Positions 7,720-10,125 of a stretch of 10,125 nucleotides of DNA are shown here, piece after piece; the stretch's first letter is position 1, and each line of letters opens with the position of its first letter. The notes beneath the pieces were generated by a model. The model was not told where the DNA came from and made no database searches. It worked only from the letters and a program-made list of their open reading frames with translations. This stretch comes from Halanaerobium sp041694515 (GTDB lineage: Bacteria; Bacillota; Halanaerobiia; Halanaerobiales; Halanaerobiaceae), in the NCBI GenBank assembly GCA_041694515.1, contig JASMSZ010000089.1:1-10125 (forward strand). Reading direction: 5' to 3'. Position numbers and translations under genes: made by a program.

Positions 7720-8515
7720 GGTCATTACCTCCTTCAGATGCCAAATTTTCTTGATCTTTATCCTTAAAGTTATTCCAGTCTTCTTCTCCGTAAATTGTAG
7801 TTAAGGTATCTTTATTTAAATCTGCTGGACTGCCATCAAAAACAATCTTTCCTTTTTTCATTCCAATAATTCTACTTACATATTCTCTCGCCAAAAGTAC
7901 ATCATGAATATTTATTAAAGCAGCAAGCTCTCTTTCCCTGGCCATTTCAGTAATTAAACGCATAATCTGGCGAGCGGTTTTGGGATCAAGGCTGGCTGTT
8001 GGCTCATCAACTAAAAGTAAATCTGGATTCTGCATCAATGCTCTTGCAATTCCAACCCGCTGTCGCTGTCCACCTGACAGATGGTCTGATCTTTTATAAA
8101 CATGATCTTTTAGGCCCAGCCTATCCAAAATCTGATAAGCCTGATTAATATCTTTTTGTGGGAACTTGCGCAGCCAGGCTCTCCAGAAAGATAAATACCC
8201 CAGTCTGCCTGAGAGAACATTTTCCATAACAGTTAATCTTTCAACCAGGGCATATTCCTGAAAAATCATACCCATTTTTCTTCTGGCATTTTTTAATTCT
8301 TTTTTATTAAGATGATTAATATCCTGATCCTGTAAAATTATTTCTCCCGCTGTTGACTCAACCAGTCGGTTAATACAGCGAATTAAAGTTGATTTCCCAG
8401 CTCCGGATGGACCAATAACAGCTGCGATTTCTCCTTTTTTCAATTCCAGATTAATTCCCTGGAGAGCCAAATCACCTCCAGAATATTTTTTATGCAAATT
8501 ATTTATTTTAAGCAA
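7667..8515 (-). CDS. phnC: Phosphonate-type ABC transporter ATP-binding protein PhnC
   Basis: Cytoplasmic ATPase that powers the PhnD/PhnE importer. Numbered from an upstream GTG at 8524: Walker A GPSGAGKST (38-46), Q-loop FQE (Q89), signature LSGGQRQR (149-156), Walker B LLLVDEP (169-175), H-loop H207. The N-terminal IxNLxKKY and IYG near 246 are typical of PhnC. About 40 extra, mostly polar residues follow IYG, and their last part overlaps the next gene. Start choice: the GTG at 8524 lies inside AGAGAGGTGA, the only ribosome-site-like sequence. The TTG at 8515, 8 nt after its GAGG, is the better start (282 residues). It follows phnD after a 151-nt spacer holding two hairpins. The group is PhnC/PhnD/PhnE rather than phosphate Pst because both permeases and the binding protein are Phn-type. 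Confidence 0.93.
   Translation of the reverse strand: MLKINNLHKKYSGGDLALQGINLELKKGEIAAVIGPSGAGKSTLIRCINRLVESTAGEIILQDQDINHLNKKELKNARRKMGMIFQEYALVERLTVMENVLSGRLGYLSFWRAWLRKFPQKDINQAYQILDRLGLKDHVYKRSDHLSGGQRQRVGIARALMQNPDLLLVDEPTASLDPKTARQIMRLITEMARERELAALINIHDVLLAREYVSRIIGMKKGKIVFDGSPADLNKDTLTTIYGEEDWNNFKDKDQENLASEGGNDLADREQRKLQLAASTSN
7727..7734 (-). promoter_or_regulatory. Ribosome binding site of the first phnE, favouring a TTG start
   Basis: AAGGAGGT on the minus strand is near-perfectly complementary to the 16S 3' end. Its GGAGG core is 2 nt from an ATG (7725) but 8 nt from an in-frame TTG (7719), the normal spacing. It lies inside the phnC coding region. Confidence 0.7.
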
Positions 8516-8520
8516 TTTTT

Positions 8521-8527
8521 TCACCTC
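8521..8527 (-). promoter_or_regulatory. Ribosome binding site of phnC, overlapping a decoy GTG
   Basis: GAGGTGA on the minus strand fits the anti-Shine-Dalgarno sequence and lies 8 nt (from GAGG) before TTG at 8515. The GTG at 8524 that begins the longest frame is part of this site itself, so it is probably not the initiator. Confidence 0.6.
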
Positions 8528-8536
8528 TCTATATAG

Positions 8537-8575
8537 GTACCGGGTACCTGAATATTTTTTTCAGGTACCCGGTAC
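8537..8575. repeat. GTACC-type hairpin between phnD and phnC
   Basis: GTACCGGGTACCTGAA (8537-8552) pairs perfectly with TTCAGGTACCCGGTAC (8560-8575), a 16-bp stem with a 7-nt loop. Each arm contains the quasi-palindrome GTACC-N-GGTAC, which also builds the 36-bp palindrome at 9767-9802. On the minus strand the stem is followed directly by the phnC ribosome site, with no T-run. On the plus strand TGTTTTATT follows. A dispersed palindromic element (REP/MITE-like) or an mRNA-stabilising stem are both possible. Confidence 0.75.
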
Positions 8576-8584
8576 TGTTTTATT

Positions 8585-8613
8585 AAAAGCAAAAGCGGCT
8601 CTTTTAACCGCTT
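8585..8613 (-). terminator. Partial terminator (attenuator-like) after phnD
   Basis: On the minus strand AAGCGG (8613-8608) and CCGCTT (8598-8593) form a stem that extends by one G-U and one A-U pair around a 5-nt AAAAG loop. TTGCTTTT follows. It lies 54 nt past the phnD stop and before phnC. Such a site would yield more binding protein than ATPase or permease, a known arrangement for ABC importers. The effect is inferred. Confidence 0.6.
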
Positions 8614-8666
8614 CTGCCACCCCAGCATTATTAATACAATCTATCTCAATTGAAAACAAGTAATTT

Positions 8667-9623
8667 CTACTTATATTCAACTCCATTGGCTTTGTCAATT
8701 TTCCTAATAACTTCCCAATAAGTCTTATAATCAATTGGAATAAACTTATCATCTTCAAATTCTGCTGCTAAACTTGTTCCTGTCCAGTCAAAGGTAAAGA
8801 ACGCTTTTTTAATTTTTTGAGCCAGACCAGGATGCAGGTTATTTACATAGGAGTAAGCAGTTGTCGGGAATGTCTGAGATTTATAAATTGTTTTGATTTC
8901 TGACATATCAATTGCTCCACTGGCATCCATTCTGTGCATTACAGAATTGGCAATGGCAGCAACTTCGTAGTCACCATTATAAACTCCCATAATTGAGTTA
9001 TCATGGCGGCCGCTAAATGTTGTCTGATAATCTTTACCAGCTTCATAACCCATTTCGGATTTTAAAATTGCAGATGGTGCTTTGAAACCAGAGTTAGATG
9101 TTTGAGATACAAAAGCAATTGTTTTACCTTCTAAATCTTCTAAAGTTTCAAGCTCACTATCTTTTTGAGTAATAATTTCCATCTCATAACCAAAACTTCC
9201 GTCTTCAGCTGCCATCATTGCAAAAGGAACAACTCCGGCAGTATTTACAGCAAAGGGGACACTACCAGTATTGATACCAGCAATATGAATTCTTCCTGCT
9301 CTTAAAGCTTCCAACTGAGCAGCATAGTTTTCAACTGCATAAAACATAACTTCTTTACCAGTCACCTCAGCTAAATAGTCCAAAAAATCTGACCAGGCAT
9401 TCTTATAGACTGAAGGCTCTTCTACAGGTGTATACGAAAAAATAATTGTATCGGGATTGATCCATTCAGATTCTTCAGCAGGTATGTCGGCAACTAAATC
9501 TCCATCAAAGTCAACAAATTCTTCTCCTAAATCACCAAAGTCCATCTCGGCTGCCATTACAAATCCACTAAAAAGAAAAACCAAAAAAATTAGTACGGTA
9601 AAAGCTTGTCCAATTTTTTTCAT
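8667..9623 (-). CDS. phnD: Phosphonate/phosphite-type ABC transporter substrate-binding protein PhnD
   Basis: Periplasmic ligand-capture protein of the importer, 318 residues. A signal peptide (KK, hydrophobic core 8-22, cleavage after VMA or VMAA) precedes an acidic linker (25-55). The PhnD fold follows: IIFSYTPVEEPSVYKNAWSDFLDYL (60-84), YAAQLEALRAGRIHIAGINTG (100-120), AAEDGSFGYEM (138-148), SQTSNSGF (173-180), GRHDNS (205-210), IYKSQTFPTTAY (246-257). From memory of E. coli PhnD, the phosphonate-binding loop is STSG (here SNSG) and a conserved histidine corresponds to H207. The Glu and Asp that hold the amino group of 2-aminoethylphosphonate appear replaced near 226 and 255, so a ligand other than 2-aminoethylphosphonate is possible. 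There is no lipobox cysteine, so it is probably soluble in a periplasm. The ATG has GGAGG 9 nt upstream. First gene of phnDCEE. Confidence 0.93.
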   Translation of the reverse strand: MKKIGQAFTVLIFLVFLFSGFVMAAEMDFGDLGEEFVDFDGDLVADIPAEESEWINPDTIIFSYTPVEEPSVYKNAWSDFLDYLAEVTGKEVMFYAVENYAAQLEALRAGRIHIAGINTGSVPFAVNTAGVVPFAMMAAEDGSFGYEMEIITQKDSELETLEDLEGKTIAFVSQTSNSGFKAPSAILKSEMGYEAGKDYQTTFSGRHDNSIMGVYNGDYEVAAIANSVMHRMDASGAIDMSEIKTIYKSQTFPTTAYSYVNNLHPGLAQKIKKAFFTFDWTGTSLAAEFEDDKFIPIDYKTYWEVIRKIDKANGVEYK

Positions 9624-9665
9624 TAATTATTACCTCCAGATTATTTTTGTTTTCCTCTTGCAATT

Positions 9666-9671
9666 AATATA
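9666..9671 (-). promoter_or_regulatory. Candidate -10 box for phnD
   Basis: TATATT on the minus strand would start transcription about 35 nt before the phnD ATG. No consensus -35 lies 16-18 bp upstream (CTCCTG is there), as expected for an activator-dependent promoter. The PHO-like array begins 34 bp upstream, somewhat farther than usual for Bacillus PhoP promoters. Confidence 0.35.
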
Positions 9672-9704
9672 ATGACACATCAAAGTTACAGGAGTATTTC
9701 CGAA

Positions 9705-9743
9705 TTGTTAAAAAATTGTAACTAATTGTTAAGATGATGTTAA
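9705..9743 (-). promoter_or_regulatory. PHO-box-like array (PhoP binding site) upstream of phnD
   Basis: On the minus strand four hexamers start 11 bp apart: TTAACA (9743-9738), TTAACA (9732-9727), TTACAA (9721-9716) and TAACAA (9710-9705; TTAACA if shifted one base). Bacillus PhoP binds tandem TT(A/T)ACA-like repeats with 5-bp spacers, which is the same period. Position upstream of a phn importer supports phosphate-starvation control. The identity of the regulator is inferred. Confidence 0.65.
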
Positions 9744-9766
9744 GTGTTTTGTGAATTATTTCTTCT

Positions 9767-9802
9767 GTACCAGGTACAAAACGGCCGTTTTGTACCTGGT
9801 AC
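9767..9802. repeat. Perfect 36-bp palindrome of GTACC type
   Basis: The element is two 18-nt half-sites with no spacer: GTACCAGGTACAAAACGG is followed by its exact complement. Each end is itself a quasi-palindrome (GTACC-A-GGTAC and GTACC-T-GGTAC), and the centre is CGGCCG. No T-run follows on either strand, so it is not a standard terminator. It shares its GTACC-N-GGTAC module with the hairpin at 8537-8575. Confidence 0.85.
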
Positions 9803-9871
9803 CTAAATAAATAGCAAATTTTTTTGCTTTTAAAGCAGGTATAATTCCCTCAATCACGAATTATTATTAAT

Positions 9872-9898
9872 ATAGCTTAATTTTTTGAGCTATTTTTA
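9872..9898 (+). terminator. Terminator-like hairpin upstream of the H-NOX gene
   Basis: ATAGCT (9872-9877) pairs with AGCTAT (9888-9893). The stem extends inward by U-G and two A-U pairs to a UUUU tetraloop, about 9 bp in total. TTTTATTT follows on the plus strand. No plus-strand gene lies upstream in the window, so it could end a short leader RNA or act as an attenuator 53 nt before the H-NOX start codon. Confidence 0.5.
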
Positions 9899-9951
9899 TT
9901 TGAACTCTGTTTTTAAAATAAAATCATAAAATTATTACTGGGGGGAAGTAT

Positions 9952-10125
9952 ATGAAAGGAACAGTTGTTTCGACCTGGCTTAAAACTCTTACCAAAACTT
10001 ATGGAGAGGAAGTAGTCAGCAGCGCAAAAAAGAAAGCGGGATTTAAAGAAGATTTAATTATCACACCAATGACAACAATTGAAGATCAAAAAACAAAGGA
10101 TTTAATGAAATATATAGGACAGGAG
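9952..10125 (+). CDS. H-NOX (heme NO/O2-binding) domain protein, N-terminal 58 residues
   Basis: Heme-based gas sensor domain. The visible N-terminus MKGTVVSTWLKTLTKTYGEEV, with GFKEDLIITPMTTIEDQ (31-47), follows the Thermoanaerobacter (Caldanaerobacter) tengcongensis H-NOX start residue for residue in the same register (MKGTIVGTWIKTL...). Trp at position 9, a distal-pocket residue in that protein, is conserved; position 5 is Val instead of Ile. The proximal heme histidine (near residue 102) and the rest lie outside the window. Clostridial-type H-NOX domains are often fused to a methyl-accepting chemotaxis signalling region, while others stand alone, and this window cannot say which. The ATG has GGGGGAAG with 6 nt between GGGGG and the ATG. 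It is the only plus-strand gene and is divergent from phnD. The gene continues beyond the right edge. Confidence 0.88.
   Translation, partial: MKGTVVSTWLKTLTKTYGEEVVSSAKKKAGFKEDLIITPMTTIEDQKTKDLMKYIGQE

Larger units (their letters stand above)
9624..9951. other. Divergent intergenic region between phnD and the H-NOX gene
   Basis: The 328-bp region holds no coding sequence that I can support. From the phnD side it contains the phnD ribosome site, a TATATT -10 candidate (9671-9666), a four-unit TTAACA-type array (9705-9743), a perfect 36-bp palindrome (9767-9802), a lone TATAAT (9840-9845, plus strand, no good -35), and a terminator-like hairpin on the plus strand (9872-9898). TTGAAC (9900-9905) is a possible -35 for the H-NOX gene, but no well-spaced -10 follows it. 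Confidence 0.6.

Noticed and set aside
8536..8575. GGTACC and CGGCCG restriction-site palindromes suggesting vector or linker sequence
   Set aside because: The sites sit inside larger, non-identical, perfectly paired hairpins in an otherwise continuous genomic operon; no vector sequence is nearby.
8600..8666. Internal phnC promoter (TTGTTT, 17 bp, TATTAA on the minus strand)
   Set aside because: Both boxes are poor matches, and any transcript would run straight into the terminator-like hairpin at 8585-8613.
8561..8758. A 65-residue minus-strand open frame overlapping the phnD 3' end
   Set aside because: It is out of frame with phnD, runs through the terminator-like hairpin and into the GTACC hairpin, and has no ribosome site.
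9457..9672. A 71-residue plus-strand open frame
   Set aside because: It is antisense to the phnD signal peptide and N-terminal region, and serine/lysine-rich composition is typical of a shadow frame.
9767..9802. 36-bp palindrome as a bidirectional terminator for phnD and H-NOX units
   Set aside because: Both flanking genes point away from it, and no T-run follows on either strand.
1..10125. CRISPR array, tRNA/rRNA genes, insertion sequences, prophage genes
   Set aside because: No spaced identical repeats, clover-leaf patterns, transposase motifs or phage genes were seen on reading either strand.

Overview
The window is AT-rich with compact genes, strong AGGAGG-type ribosome sites and Firmicutes-style families. 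It looks like an anaerobic low-GC Firmicute, and Halanaerobium or a near relative (Halanaerobiales) is my best guess. The guess rests on overall protein and DNA character. It is weakly supported by a phosphonate-type binding protein that has an ordinary signal peptide with no lipobox cysteine, as expected in a diderm with a periplasm. No rRNA, tRNA, CRISPR array, transposase or phage gene was seen.

All genes but the last are on the minus strand, so the window reads right to left. From the right: the first 58 codons of an H-NOX (heme nitric-oxide/oxygen binding) protein on the plus strand (9952-10125). Next is a 328-bp divergent intergenic region holding a four-copy, 11-bp-periodic TTAACA array that resembles a Gram-positive PhoP (PHO) box, a perfect 36-bp palindrome, and a plus-strand terminator-like hairpin. 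Then comes a complete phosphonate/phosphite-type ABC importer operon, phnD-phnC-phnE-phnE (9623 to 6083). It has a terminator-like hairpin between phnD and phnC and a strong hairpin at the end. No C-P lyase or phosphonatase gene accompanies it.

Next is a monocistronic 829-residue AraC-type regulator (5932-3443) fused to a whole GH39 beta-xylosidase-like domain, with its own extended -10 promoter and terminator. In the GH39 part the expected nucleophile glutamate is arginine, and the Asn and Pro flanking the acid/base glutamate are also replaced, so it is probably a sugar-sensing pseudoenzyme. Finally, a likely two-gene operon encodes a GPH-family (MelB/UidB-like) sugar:cation symporter (3147-1669) and a cytoplasmic GH2 beta-glucuronidase (1556 to beyond the left edge; both catalytic glutamates are present).

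Working model: the symporter imports a glucuronide, the GH2 enzyme hydrolyses it, and the AraC-pseudoGH39 protein is the likely local regulator, acting at the promoter region around 3263-3322. The Phn importer is a separate unit, probably induced by phosphate starvation. The most novel-looking items are the regulator with a disabled glycosidase barrel, the modular GTACC-N-GGTAC palindromes on both sides of phnD, and the tandem PHO-like boxes.
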